NCBI GenBank assembly: GCA_045650185.1
Contig: JAZRQY010000005.1
Span: forward strand, 62,001-126,000
Direction of reading: 5' to 3'
From: Scatosoma sp045650185
Lineage (GTDB): Bacteria > Bacillota > Clostridia > Christensenellales > Borkfalkiaceae
DNA: 64,000 nucleotides
The position numbers were made by a program, and so were the translations under genes. Numbering within the stretch: position 1 is the first letter of the stretch; the number at the start of each line of letters is the position of its first letter. The notes beneath the pieces are model-generated. The model saw only the letters and a program-made list of their open reading frames with translations. It did not search any database and had not been told where the DNA came from. Below, one piece after another: positions 1 through 7,540 of the stretch.

Positions 1-9
1 TCTGCAACC

Positions 10-45
10 AAAAAAATCCTGCAATATATTATATATTGCAGGATT
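10..45 (-). terminator. Rho-independent terminator after the M20 peptidase gene
   Basis: Positions 15-29 and 31-45 are a perfect 15-bp inverted repeat. Read on the minus strand the hairpin is followed by a run of seven T (plus-strand A 10-16). It lies about 70 nt beyond the peptidase stop codon. Confidence 0.85.
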
Positions 46-113
46 CCAATTATTCCATTCTATTAAATTATTTTTTGTCGAATTTTGTCTTTCTTCGGTT
101 TTTGCAACCGTCC

Positions 114-1262
114 TTACAGGTAATAGGTAGCCACGACAAGGCGTTTTGCCGCCTCTTTCAGCGAGGCGAGATAGGCAAACTCATCCTTCGAATGCCAAGT
201 ACCACCGCTTACCCCCATACATTCCACGCAGGGGATTCCTGCTTGAGTAACGTATGCGGCGTCCGAGCCCCCCGATTTATCCTCATCCTCAAACGGCGAC
301 ATTCCGTTTTCAGCATAGATTTCGTTCATTCTCGCAAGCAGGCGGAGATTCGTTTCCGTCTTCTCCATACAAGGACGCTGACCAGAGATTTCTACCTCAC
401 AACGACAGCCCTTGACGTGCTCTACCTTTGCAAGCTCCTTGACGTAATTGCAGATCCAGTCGTATTGCTCCTGCGTTTTATAGCGAACGTTTACGTTCAC
501 CACGCATTTCCCCGGAACGGTGTTGGGGACGGTACCACCGCTGATGACACCGCAATTGCAGGTAAGCCCCTGTTCGTCCTTCAATTTTTCAAGCTCTATA
601 ATCTTATAGGCGGCGTCCAAAATAGCATTCGCACCCTTCGTTGCGCACAAGGAAGAATGCGCCTCTTGACCCGTGATTGTGAACAGGAAATATAAAATCC
701 CCTTTCTTGCCAAGCAAACCTTATCGTTTTCCCGACCTTCTAGATTGAAAAACGCCTCGCTCCCCTTCGCCTTTTCGCAGATGTAGCCTATCGTGGCTTT
801 GTTGCTGATTTTACTGCCGCATTCCTCGTCGCTTTGAAGTAGCATCTGAACGGGACGAGAGGTGAAACCGCAATTTTGCAACGCTTCCATTGCATAAAAA
901 CCACAGACGATACCGCCCTTGCAGTCAATCACGCCCGGGCCGTATATCTTTTCCGCATCCATACGCACGGCAGGATAGCCAAACATACCGTGTGGATGCA
1001 CCGTATCCATGTGCCCAGAGTAGGTGATAGGCGCCAAGCTTGCCTTCGGGTTCATCGTGACGGCTACCACGTTGCCTGCCACCTCTTGAGGAAATACCTC
1101 CACTTCCCAGCCGTTCAATTTCGCAAGACGGATAAAGTACTCCCCGACCTTATCCACGCCTGCCTTATCTTTTGTGGGGCTTTCGATATTGCAAACCTCT
1201 TCCCAGATAGAGAGGTATTTTTCTTCCAGTTTGTCAAGCTCTTCAATAAATCTTTTTAACAT
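114..1262 (-). CDS. M20 family metallopeptidase (ArgE/CPG2-like)
   Basis: A probable cytoplasmic zinc-dependent aminoacyl- or peptidyl-hydrolase of the M20 family, 382 residues, a normal length. The metal-site motifs are in order: GHMDTVH, GPGVIDCKGG, SDEECGS (catalytic and ligand acidic pair) and a C-terminal WHSKDEF histidine. A lid domain with an AHSS motif sits in the middle. The start follows a short AGG-type ribosome site and its own promoter at 1295-1323, so it is transcribed separately from the division cluster just upstream. The substrate (acylated amino acid, dipeptide or glutamate carboxypeptidase-type substrate) cannot be told from sequence. Confidence 0.88.
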   Translation of the reverse strand: MLKRFIEELDKLEEKYLSIWEEVCNIESPTKDKAGVDKVGEYFIRLAKLNGWEVEVFPQEVAGNVVAVTMNPKASLAPITYSGHMDTVHPHGMFGYPAVRMDAEKIYGPGVIDCKGGIVCGFYAMEALQNCGFTSRPVQMLLQSDEECGSKISNKATIGYICEKAKGSEAFFNLEGRENDKVCLARKGILYFLFTITGQEAHSSLCATKGANAILDAAYKIIELEKLKDEQGLTCNCGVISGGTVPNTVPGKCVVNVNVRYKTQEQYDWICNYVKELAKVEHVKGCRCEVEISGQRPCMEKTETNLRLLARMNEIYAENGMSPFEDEDKSGGSDAAYVTQAGIPCVECMGVSGGTWHSKDEFAYLASLKEAAKRLVVATYYL

Positions 1263-1294
1263 ATTTTTACCTACGCTTACTTTATGCTAATATC

Positions 1295-1323
1295 ATTATA
1301 CTACAATGACGAAAAAAAGTCAA
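1295..1323 (-). promoter_or_regulatory. Vegetative promoter of the M20 peptidase gene
   Basis: On the minus strand: TTGACT, 17 bp, TATAAT, about 33 nt upstream of the start codon. It sits in the 70-bp gap after the PBP gene. Confidence 0.8.
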
Positions 1324-1332
1324 TAAATCCAC

Positions 1333-3066
1333 TTAGAAAATGTCGCCCGTGGTTAAACCGACAATGCCTTGGAATATCTCCCCTGCAATAGGAGCGGCAA
1401 CCACACTGCCGTAATACGCGCCCTGCGGCTCGTCAACGATGACGAGCGCCAAGTACTTAGGCGCTTCCACAGGGAAAAAGCCCACGAACGAGGATACGTA
1501 TTTCCCTGCCGCAATCCGTCCGTTTTCGTACTTTTGCGCCGTACCAGTCTTGCCGCCGACGCGCACGCCTTCCACCGCCGCCTTTTTACCGCTACCTTCC
1601 GCAACGACTCCCTCTAACATTTCCGCCATGATACGAGATGCCTTCTCGCTGATGACCGTGCGTTGGAGCTTGGGCTCCACTTCCTTTTCCACGTACCCGT
1701 CGGTCGCATACACCTTTTTGACGAGGTGTGGCGTATAGTATTTGCCACCGTTGATTGCCGCCGCCGTCGCGCAGGCAAGCTGTAATCCGCTGACCGCAAT
1801 CGTCTGCCCGAACCCGATTCTCGCAAGGTCGCAACCACGCACCGCGCCCTGCGGTAATAACAGCCCCAACGCCTCGCCGCTAAAATCCAAGCCCGTCGAT
1901 TTCCCAAATCCAAACGCCGAAAGGTATTGATAGAAGGTTTCCTTCCCCAGCGACATCGCAATATCCGTAAAACAAGGGTTACAACTGTTGTTAAGAGCCT
2001 CGGAAAGCGTTTGATTGCTGTGTTTGCCGTTTTGGTGGTTATTCCAGCACTTTACCGTCGTGCCGTCCACCGCTCTCGTTCTCGACGAAGAGAAAATACG
2101 AGTCTGCGAATACGCCTTAGAATTTCCCTTGAGGTGTTCTTCAACGTTCGCCGCCGCCGTGATAATTTTAAAGGTAGAGCCCGGCTCGTAAATGTCGCTG
2201 ACGATACGGTTTCTGGAAAGGGCGTTTAACTTTTTTATATCCTCTCTCGGCACTTCGTTTAGGTCGTACGAGGGGTAATTCGCCATCGCCAGCACCTCAA
2301 AGTTGTTGGGGTCTAATACGATACACTCTGCGCTGACGGGGGAATATTCCTCCATCGCCTTTTGTAAAGCCGTTTCCACCACCCTTTGTATCCCTAAATC
2401 GACGGTGAGCTGCAGGCACATCCCCGACTCTGCCGCGCGATACGCCGCCACGGCATCTTTCAGTTCTATACCCACAAGGTCGGTTTCGTATAGCAATTCG
2501 CCGTTTTTCCCTGCAAGGTACTTGTCGTAATACTTCTCCAGCCCCGTCGTCCCCGTATTGTCCGACGAAGTAAAGCCAAGCACTTGGCAAAGTAGCTCAC
2601 CCTGCGGATAATACCGAAGATTGTCGCGAGAATAATACACCCCGTCCAAGCCCTGCGCCGTCAAGTTCGCTATTCTAGACTTCTCCACCCGACGAGCCAC
2701 GGTGATTTCCGACGCCTTTACCGTAGTCAGTTTTTTTAGGAGAGCCTCACCGTCCAACTGCAAAGCAGTTGCAAGCCGTTCCGCTGTCCCTGCTTTGTCC
2801 TTGACAGCGTTGGAGCGCGCATACACCGTGTACGCCGTGTCGTTTTCAACCAGCACCTCGCCGTTTCGATCGGTTATCAAGCCTCGCTCTGCCACCAAGG
2901 GAATTTCCCTCGTCCATTGATCGAGGGCGCGGTAGGCAAGCTCTTCCTGCCAAGCGACCTGCACGTAGAAAAATCTACCGCATAAAAAGCAAAAAAGAAA
3001 GGTTATCGCTATGCAAATAGCTGATAACCTCTTTCGTAAAACCGATATGGAATATTCGTTATTCAA
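1333..3066 (-). CDS. Class B penicillin-binding protein (PBP2/FtsI/SpoVD-like transpeptidase)
   Basis: A division- or sporulation-type D,D-transpeptidase that cross-links peptidoglycan, 577 residues. One N-terminal membrane segment (about 14-36) is followed by the PBP dimerisation domain with a DRNGEVL motif near 66 and the transpeptidase domain. The active-site motifs are complete: STFK at 297-300, SCN at 361-363 and KTG at 506-508. No PASTA domain is visible after the transpeptidase domain, which favours a plain FtsI over SpoVD, but the two cannot be separated with certainty. It ends the mraZ-rsmH-ftsL-like-PBP operon. The usual next genes (mraY, murF and others) are not here; the next gene is an M20 peptidase with its own promoter. 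Confidence 0.9.
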   Translation of the reverse strand: MNNEYSISVLRKRLSAICIAITFLFCFLCGRFFYVQVAWQEELAYRALDQWTREIPLVAERGLITDRNGEVLVENDTAYTVYARSNAVKDKAGTAERLATALQLDGEALLKKLTTVKASEITVARRVEKSRIANLTAQGLDGVYYSRDNLRYYPQGELLCQVLGFTSSDNTGTTGLEKYYDKYLAGKNGELLYETDLVGIELKDAVAAYRAAESGMCLQLTVDLGIQRVVETALQKAMEEYSPVSAECIVLDPNNFEVLAMANYPSYDLNEVPREDIKKLNALSRNRIVSDIYEPGSTFKIITAAANVEEHLKGNSKAYSQTRIFSSSRTRAVDGTTVKCWNNHQNGKHSNQTLSEALNNSCNPCFTDIAMSLGKETFYQYLSAFGFGKSTGLDFSGEALGLLLPQGAVRGCDLARIGFGQTIAVSGLQLACATAAAINGGKYYTPHLVKKVYATDGYVEKEVEPKLQRTVISEKASRIMAEMLEGVVAEGSGKKAAVEGVRVGGKTGTAQKYENGRIAAGKYVSSFVGFFPVEAPKYLALVIVDEPQGAYYGSVVAAPIAGEIFQGIVGLTTGDIF

Positions 3067-3090
3067 TTTTCGTCTGCTCCTTGACGAGTC

Positions 3091-3687
3091 TTATTTTTCA
3101 ATCAAACCCACTTGCAAAGCCCATTCACGAATCGTTTCTTCGCTACGAGCCTCTGCAATCTCTTCTTCGAGCTGTGCAATCGCTACGCGAGCGTTTGCGT
3201 TGCTTTGCTCCAATTCACGAATTTCTGCTCTGCGCAGGTTGATTACGTGCGTGTTCACGCAGATTAAGGTCATCATCACAGCCGCCGCAGACGCAAAGAT
3301 TGCAATTGCTTTCTTCGCCATGGAGGTCAGGCTGTAGGCGAATTCCTCTTTCTCTGCCTCTACCGCTACCTCAGTGGGCGCAGGCTGATAAGCAGGATAG
3401 AGAGGAACGCTGCGTTCGATCGTTCTATCCAGCGTTGCAGGGGTGAAAAGGTCGGATTCAACGGGCGTATGCTCGTAGGTGGGCACTTCTGCAGGCGCTT
3501 CTACGGGCTTTTCGGGCGCAAGAACACTAGCCTGCGGTGCGTGCTTTGCCTCTTCCCAAAGGCGTTCGAGCTGTTCGCTTTCCGCATTCTGCAAAATGGT
3601 ATACATATTATTGATACGTGCGTTATGTAATTCAGCCTCTTTATCGATAACCATTGTCTTTCTTCCGTCGTAGTAAGCCATAGCCAT
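3091..3687 (-). CDS. FtsL-like division protein with a long N-terminal extension
   Basis: Small bitopic membrane protein, 198 residues. A single membrane helix (about 126-148) is followed by a short coiled coil (about 152-183) and ends with a hydrophobic WALQVGLIEK segment, the layout of FtsL/DivIC. Its place between rsmH and a class B PBP is the standard ftsL position. FtsL recruits FtsB/DivIC and FtsW-FtsI at the septum. Odd: the cytoplasmic N-terminus is about 125 residues, much longer than usual, Pro/Glu/Ala-rich and probably disordered. Two ATG codons (3687 and 3681) follow a GGAG site; either could be used. The family call depends mainly on context and topology. Confidence 0.72.
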   Translation of the reverse strand: MAMAYYDGRKTMVIDKEAELHNARINNMYTILQNAESEQLERLWEEAKHAPQASVLAPEKPVEAPAEVPTYEHTPVESDLFTPATLDRTIERSVPLYPAYQPAPTEVAVEAEKEEFAYSLTSMAKKAIAIFASAAAVMMTLICVNTHVINLRRAEIRELEQSNANARVAIAQLEEEIAEARSEETIREWALQVGLIEK

Positions 3688-3731
3688 CCTTCTCCTTATC
3701 GCATTTTTTGTAGGCTCTGCAACAAAGCCTT

Positions 3732-4670
3732 TTATAATTTCTCAGCAATACGCAGTTTTGCGCATTTACTGCGGGAATTGTCGCACAGTTCTTCTTCGCT
3801 TGCCGTAATCGGCTTGCGGTTGACCGTCTTTATCTCTGCTTTCTTGCCACAGACACAGACGGGAAAGCTCGGCGGACAGGTGCAGGGAGTCTGCATATAC
3901 CGAAACGCCTCTTTCACAATCCTGTCCTCTAAGGACTGGAAGGTGAGAATGACGATTCTGCCACCCTTTTTCAGCCGTCTTGTCAGCCCTACGACTAAGT
4001 CGTAAAGACCGTCTAACTCTTTGTTGACCTCAATGCGAATCGCTTGGTAGCTCTTTCTCTCGCAAGGCGCTCCGTAGCGAAACTTCGCAGGGATACTGCC
4101 ACGGATGATCTCGGAGAACTGCCCCGAGGTTTTAATCGGTTGAGTTTCCCGATACTTGACGATGTTTCTTGCAATCTGCCTTGCAAAGGTTTCCTCGCCG
4201 TATTCTTTTAAAATCCTCGTAAGCTCTGCTTCCGAATAGGTATTCAGGACAATTTCTGCCGTCAAAGGCGCGGTCGTGTCCATACGCATATCCAAGGGAG
4301 CTGAAGCGATTTTATAGGAAAATCCCCTATCCTCGTCGTCTATCTGGTGAGAGCTGATGCCAAAATCAAGCAACGCGCCGTCGATTTTATCAATGCCAGC
4401 CTCGTCAAATACTCGTTCAAAATCCTTGTAGTTGGATTTATAGATGGTAAACCGACCCGCAAACGGGGAAAGCTTTTTCGTCGCCGCCTCAATCGCCTCG
4501 TCGTCTAAGTCGGTAGCAATCAATCTGCCGTTAGGACCGCTACGCCGTAAAATCTCGTAGGAGTGGTTTCCGCCACCTACCGTGCCGTCGAAGTAAATTC
4601 CGCCGTCCTTTAAGGCAAGCCCTTCCATACATTCTTCCAGCATTACCGGTTTGTGCGAAAATTCTAACAT
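3732..4670 (-). CDS. rsmH: 16S rRNA (cytosine(1402)-N(4))-methyltransferase
   Basis: SAM-dependent methyltransferase that N4-methylates C1402 in the 30S P site, 312 residues, the usual length. The N-terminus HKPVMLEECMEGL and the SAM loop GTVGGGNHSYEIL are typical; the family's DFGISSHQID motif and the C-terminal NRKPITASEEE signature are present. A Cys-rich loop, CTCPPSFPVCVCG, lies near 270. The start has a GGGGAT ribosome site and lies 2 nt after the mraZ stop, so the two genes are co-transcribed. Confidence 0.97.
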   Translation of the reverse strand: MLEFSHKPVMLEECMEGLALKDGGIYFDGTVGGGNHSYEILRRSGPNGRLIATDLDDEAIEAATKKLSPFAGRFTIYKSNYKDFERVFDEAGIDKIDGALLDFGISSHQIDDEDRGFSYKIASAPLDMRMDTTAPLTAEIVLNTYSEAELTRILKEYGEETFARQIARNIVKYRETQPIKTSGQFSEIIRGSIPAKFRYGAPCERKSYQAIRIEVNKELDGLYDLVVGLTRRLKKGGRIVILTFQSLEDRIVKEAFRYMQTPCTCPPSFPVCVCGKKAEIKTVNRKPITASEEELCDNSRSKCAKLRIAEKL

Positions 4671-4672
4671 CG

Positions 4673-5110
4673 TTAAATCCCCAGCTTTTTAAATTCTGCC
4701 CTATAATTCGCATCCGCGCAGATCTTTTCGTAGACGTCTGCCGCCCAGATTTCAATGCGCTTGCCACGGCCTACCGTTACGATATCCTTTTCGATACCAG
4801 CCGCCGCCTTCAGCTTTGCAGGAAGCACTACTCTGCCCTGAGGATCTTCCTCCGCTTCGTACACGCTTCCGTAAAAGAGCATCGTCGCCAAGGACGCCTC
4901 GCCCATCTTCTCTTCGGACAGCTTTTCCATAATCGCCTGCAGTTCCTCCTCCGGCAATACGTAGACGCATCCGTCTACCATGCCCCGAGCAAAACTGTAC
5001 GATTTATCGCCGTCCTCACCGATGAGCGCTTTCCGGAATTTCGCAGGAATCCGCAAACGGTTTTTATCGTCGATTTGATGTTCGTAAGTACCGCAAAAGA
5101 ACGTTGCCAT
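4673..5110 (-). CDS. mraZ: Transcriptional regulator MraZ
   Basis: AbrB-like DNA-binding protein of 145 residues that heads division clusters and usually regulates its own promoter. It has the two expected swapped-hairpin repeats: an N-terminal one with HQIDDKNRLRIPAKFR and a second one with EDPQGRVVLPAKL. The ATG at 5110 is chosen because AGGAGG lies a few bases upstream and the protein then begins MATFFCGTYEH, as in the family; a longer frame upstream is not needed. It is the first gene after the promoter at 5179-5207. Confidence 0.95.
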   Translation of the reverse strand: MATFFCGTYEHQIDDKNRLRIPAKFRKALIGEDGDKSYSFARGMVDGCVYVLPEEELQAIMEKLSEEKMGEASLATMLFYGSVYEAEEDPQGRVVLPAKLKAAAGIEKDIVTVGRGKRIEIWAADVYEKICADANYRAEFKKLGI

Positions 5111-5178
5111 TCGCGCCCCTCCTTCTTCCAAAAATTGCGTACAAAAGAGAATTTCCCCTTTGTGCACCGATTGACCCC

Positions 5179-5207
5179 ATTATAGACCACTACCGACCTT
5201 TTGTCAA
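5179..5207 (-). promoter_or_regulatory. Promoter of the mraZ-rsmH-ftsL-PBP operon
   Basis: On the minus strand TTGACA, 17 bp, TATAAT: a consensus vegetative promoter about 70 nt before the mraZ start. MraZ boxes were not identified with confidence in the leader. Confidence 0.88.
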
Positions 5208-5272
5208 CAGTTTTTTATAAAAAAATTGAAAAAATTTTAAAATTTTGGGAAAATTGACCACTTTTGTTTTCG

Positions 5273-6157
5273 TTATTTATCGAATGCGAACATTCGTTCG
5301 TAAAATTGACGGTTAAAAACACGCCCACTGCCAAGAAAATAAAGGGATTGAGCGTTTTTTATTTTCCAAAAACACGCCTCTTTTTTTAGCAAAAATCCAC
5401 CGCTTTTTCCTCGTCTTTTTTCGACAAAAAACCGTAAATTCCTTAACGATTTTTTAGGCGTGCAAAAACAGGCTGTTTTAGGCGAACTTCCCTCTAAAAT
5501 CGCCCTATCTTTTTCCTGTTCAGCCCTCACCTGCCGCAGACGATTTGCCACCGCTTGGTTTCCGTCGAAGACCTCCGCTCCGTAAAAGTCGGCAATCCGA
5601 TTTTTAATCAGCGAGTAATGGGTACACCCCAACACCACCCCGTCTACCTCCACCCTCGGCAGGGAAAACGCAGACGGCAGAGAACCGCACCTGCACGCAT
5701 TTTCAACCTCTTCTGCTAAGTGTGCGCACCCCACCGTCTGTATCTTCACCCTCGGATAACGTCTCCGCGCAACCGCAGTCAGGCGATTTAGACGCGCGCT
5801 CTCCGCCGTCGCCTTCGTCGCAAGCACCAGCACTCTTCCCCCCTTCCTCGCCGCAGGAAGGACAGCAGGCTCGATGCCGAGAATCGGAAAGGAGTAGGTT
5901 GCGCGGAGCTCGTCAATCATCACCGCCGTTACCGTGTTGCACGCCACCACGGCTATCTGTACGCCCAACCGCTCAAAGAGGCGAAACGCCTCGTGCGTAT
6001 ACGCGCGTATTTTTTCCATATTACGATTTCCATAGGGCGCACGCGCATTGTCGCCGTAATAATAGACGGGCACGCCGTATAGACTCTCCCTGCACGCCGA
6101 AAGCACCGATAGCCCACCCACTCCGCTGTCGAAAAAGGCAATTCCGCCCCTTTGCAT
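5273..6157 (-). CDS. murI: Glutamate racemase with an unusual C-terminal tail
   Basis: Cofactor-independent racemase supplying D-glutamate for peptidoglycan, 294 residues. The catalytic cysteines are in VVACNTVTAV (Cys73) and VVLGCTHYS (Cys178), and the N-terminus FFDSGVGGLSVL is canonical. The ATG at 6157 is preceded by GGAGG; an in-frame codon further up lacks such a site. Odd: after about residue 215 the protein goes on for about 80 residues rich in Lys, Arg and Phe that do not resemble the normal end of MurI. This may be a read-through or drifted tail in AT-rich DNA. The enzyme core looks intact. Confidence 0.92.
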   Translation of the reverse strand: MQRGGIAFFDSGVGGLSVLSACRESLYGVPVYYYGDNARAPYGNRNMEKIRAYTHEAFRLFERLGVQIAVVACNTVTAVMIDELRATYSFPILGIEPAVLPAARKGGRVLVLATKATAESARLNRLTAVARRRYPRVKIQTVGCAHLAEEVENACRCGSLPSAFSLPRVEVDGVVLGCTHYSLIKNRIADFYGAEVFDGNQAVANRLRQVRAEQEKDRAILEGSSPKTACFCTPKKSLRNLRFFVEKRRGKSGGFLLKKEACFWKIKNAQSLYFLGSGRVFNRQFYERMFAFDK

Positions 6158-6231
6158 TCCTTTTCCCCTCCTTTTTACAAAAAATTTTTCGACTTTTTTG
6201 TTATTTTTCACGTTTTTCTATTGAAAAATAG

Positions 6232-6260
6232 TTTACAATCGTGAAATTTTATGTTAGAAT
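6232..6260 (+). promoter_or_regulatory. Promoter of rpsT
   Basis: TTTACA, 17 bp, TAGAAT, about 58 nt upstream of the rpsT start codon. Confidence 0.75.
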
Positions 6261-6318
6261 AAACCTTGCATTGATAAATATTAAAAAAAACAGCTAATAT
6301 AAGCTTAAGGAGAACATT

Positions 6319-6582
6319 ATGCCTAATATTAAATCCGCAAAGAAAAGAGTACTGGTTATCGAAAAGAAAACCATGCAGAACAAAGCTATTAAGTCTGCGC
6401 TGAAAACCCAAGTTAAGAAGTTCCTCGAAGCAGTGAACTCCGGTGACAAGGAAGCTGCAGAAAAGCTTTTCCCCGCTACCGTATCCGCTATCGACAGCGC
6501 GGTAACGAAGGGTGTTATCCACAAGAATAACGCTAACAACAGAAAAGCAAAGCTTGCAAAGAAGCTCGCTGCATTGGCGTAA
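6319..6582 (+). CDS. rpsT: 30S ribosomal protein S20
   Basis: Small, lysine-rich primary 16S rRNA-binding protein, 87 residues, normal length. The opening MPNIKSAKKRVL and the later VHKNNANNRKAKLAKKL-type ending (here VIHKNNANNRKAKLAKKL) are diagnostic. AAGGAG lies upstream of the ATG. Single-gene unit: its own promoter at 6232-6260 and a terminator at 6611-6638. Its codon use is strongly biased, as expected for a highly expressed gene. Confidence 0.98.
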   Translation: MPNIKSAKKRVLVIEKKTMQNKAIKSALKTQVKKFLEAVNSGDKEAAEKLFPATVSAIDSAVTKGVIHKNNANNRKAKLAKKLAALA

Positions 6583-6610
6583 AAATCGTACGACACTTTT
6601 ATAAATATGA

Positions 6611-6638
6611 GGGTCTGCCTTTCGGTAGACCCCTTTTT
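6611..6638 (+). terminator. Terminator of rpsT
   Basis: GGGTCTGCC (6611-6619), loop TTTC region, GGTAGACCC (6624-6632), with one G-U pair, then CTTTTT. Confidence 0.9.
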
Positions 6639-6760
6639 GCGTATAACGAATAAAAAAGTTGTTTCCTCTTTTCACCCCCCTATCACGATAGCGATCGCGC
6701 CACTTATTCAGCCGTAATGCGTTGGCGATTTCGTCTGTATTCAATCGTAGATTGTCCCCA

Positions 6761-6795
6761 TTTCCACGCTATTTTTTTGGCGTGGAAATTTTTTT
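6761..6795 (+). terminator. Orphan terminator-like hairpin
   Basis: TTTCCACGC (6761-6769) pairs with GCGTGGAAA (6780-6788) and is followed by seven T. No coding gene lies between this and the rpsT terminator, so it may end an unannotated small RNA or catch rpsT read-through. Confidence 0.6.
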
Positions 6796-6826
6796 ATATT
6801 TTTCGCAAATTTTTATCTTCATATGA

Positions 6827-6855
6827 TTGACAAAGCATACGTTTTATTTTATAAT
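6827..6855 (+). promoter_or_regulatory. Promoter of the regulator-potABCD unit
   Basis: TTGACA, 17 bp, TATAAT, a consensus match, about 105 nt upstream of the regulator start. Confidence 0.85.
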
Positions 6856-6864
6856 AAAAACATC

Positions 6865-6945
6865 TTTGGTTTATTTTAACTAAACTTTTGGTTTATTTTT
6901 AACAAACTTTACCAAAAATAGTTAAAATGTTTACTTACAGTAAAC
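6865..6945 (+). promoter_or_regulatory. Repeated operator-like motifs in the regulator leader
   Basis: Two near-identical 21-bp direct repeats (6865-6885 and 6887-6907, each TTTGGTTTATTTT... ending in AAAC) lie just downstream of the -10 box. A 17-bp palindrome follows at 6929-6945 (GTTTACT TAC AGTAAAC). Position and symmetry suggest binding sites for the XRE-cupin regulator encoded next. Confidence 0.55.
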
Positions 6946-6961
6946 TCTTAGAGGTGTACGC

Positions 6962-7495
6962 ATGGATATCGGCGCAAAAATTAAACAGATGCGAAACCAA
7001 AAAAGCCTGACGCAAGAGGAGCTTGCTGACCGTTGTGAGCTGACGAAAGGCTTTATTTCCCAGCTGGAAAACAACCTAAACAGCCCCTCGATTGCCACCC
7101 TGACAGACATTCTGTCTGCCCTCGGCAGTAATCTTTCCGAATTCTTTCGTGAAGAGCCTGAGGAAAAGGTAGTCTTTTCCAAGGAAGAGTTTATTGAAAA
7201 GGATGCGGACGGGGTGCTTTGGAACTGGCTGATCCCCAACGCGCAAAAAAATATGATGGAGCCCGTTTTAGTCGAGCTGTCCGAAGGCGCGGAAACCACG
7301 GGCGACGTCCCTCACGAAGGCGAGGAATTTGGATACGTTTTAGAGGGTAAAATCACGATTTTGCTAGGAAACAGCCACCACACCTGTAAAAAAGGCGAGG
7401 CGTTTTACTACTCGGCAAGCAAGCCCCACTCTATCTTGAACAAAGGCAAGAGCAAGGCAAGGTTTATCTGGATTTCAACCCCGCCAAACTTTTAA
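6962..7495 (+). CDS. XRE-family regulator with C-terminal cupin domain (PuuR-like)
   Basis: Cytoplasmic transcription regulator, 177 residues. Residues 1-60 are an XRE helix-turn-helix (KIKQMRNQKSLTQEELADRC, then TKGFISQLENN); residues about 100-175 form a cupin barrel (GDVPHEGEEFGYVLEGKITI). This HTH-cupin layout is that of PuuR-type regulators, and here it directly precedes potABCD, so polyamine-responsive control of uptake is the likely role. GAGGTG lies upstream of the ATG. The repeats at 6865-6945 are candidate operators for autoregulation. The ligand is inferred from neighbours only. Confidence 0.9.
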   Translation: MDIGAKIKQMRNQKSLTQEELADRCELTKGFISQLENNLNSPSIATLTDILSALGSNLSEFFREEPEEKVVFSKEEFIEKDADGVLWNWLIPNAQKNMMEPVLVELSEGAETTGDVPHEGEEFGYVLEGKITILLGNSHHTCKKGEAFYYSASKPHSILNKGKSKARFIWISTPPNF

Positions 7496-7540
7496 CACAA
7501 CCCACCGAACGCAAGCATTATATTGAAGGAAATAACCGCT

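Larger units (their letters stand above)
6583..6961 (+). other. Intergenic region between rpsT and the polyamine operon
   Basis: Holds the rpsT terminator, about 120 bp with no recognisable gene, a second terminator-like hairpin (6761-6795) and then the regulator's promoter and repeated operator-like motifs. A short stretch on the minus strand (roughly 6640-6744) is open, but nothing in it resembles a known protein. Confidence 0.6.

Noticed and set aside
6208..6744. Minus-strand open frame across rpsT
   Set aside because: Most of it is antisense to S20; only a short non-overlapping start, with no ribosome site or homology that I can recognise.
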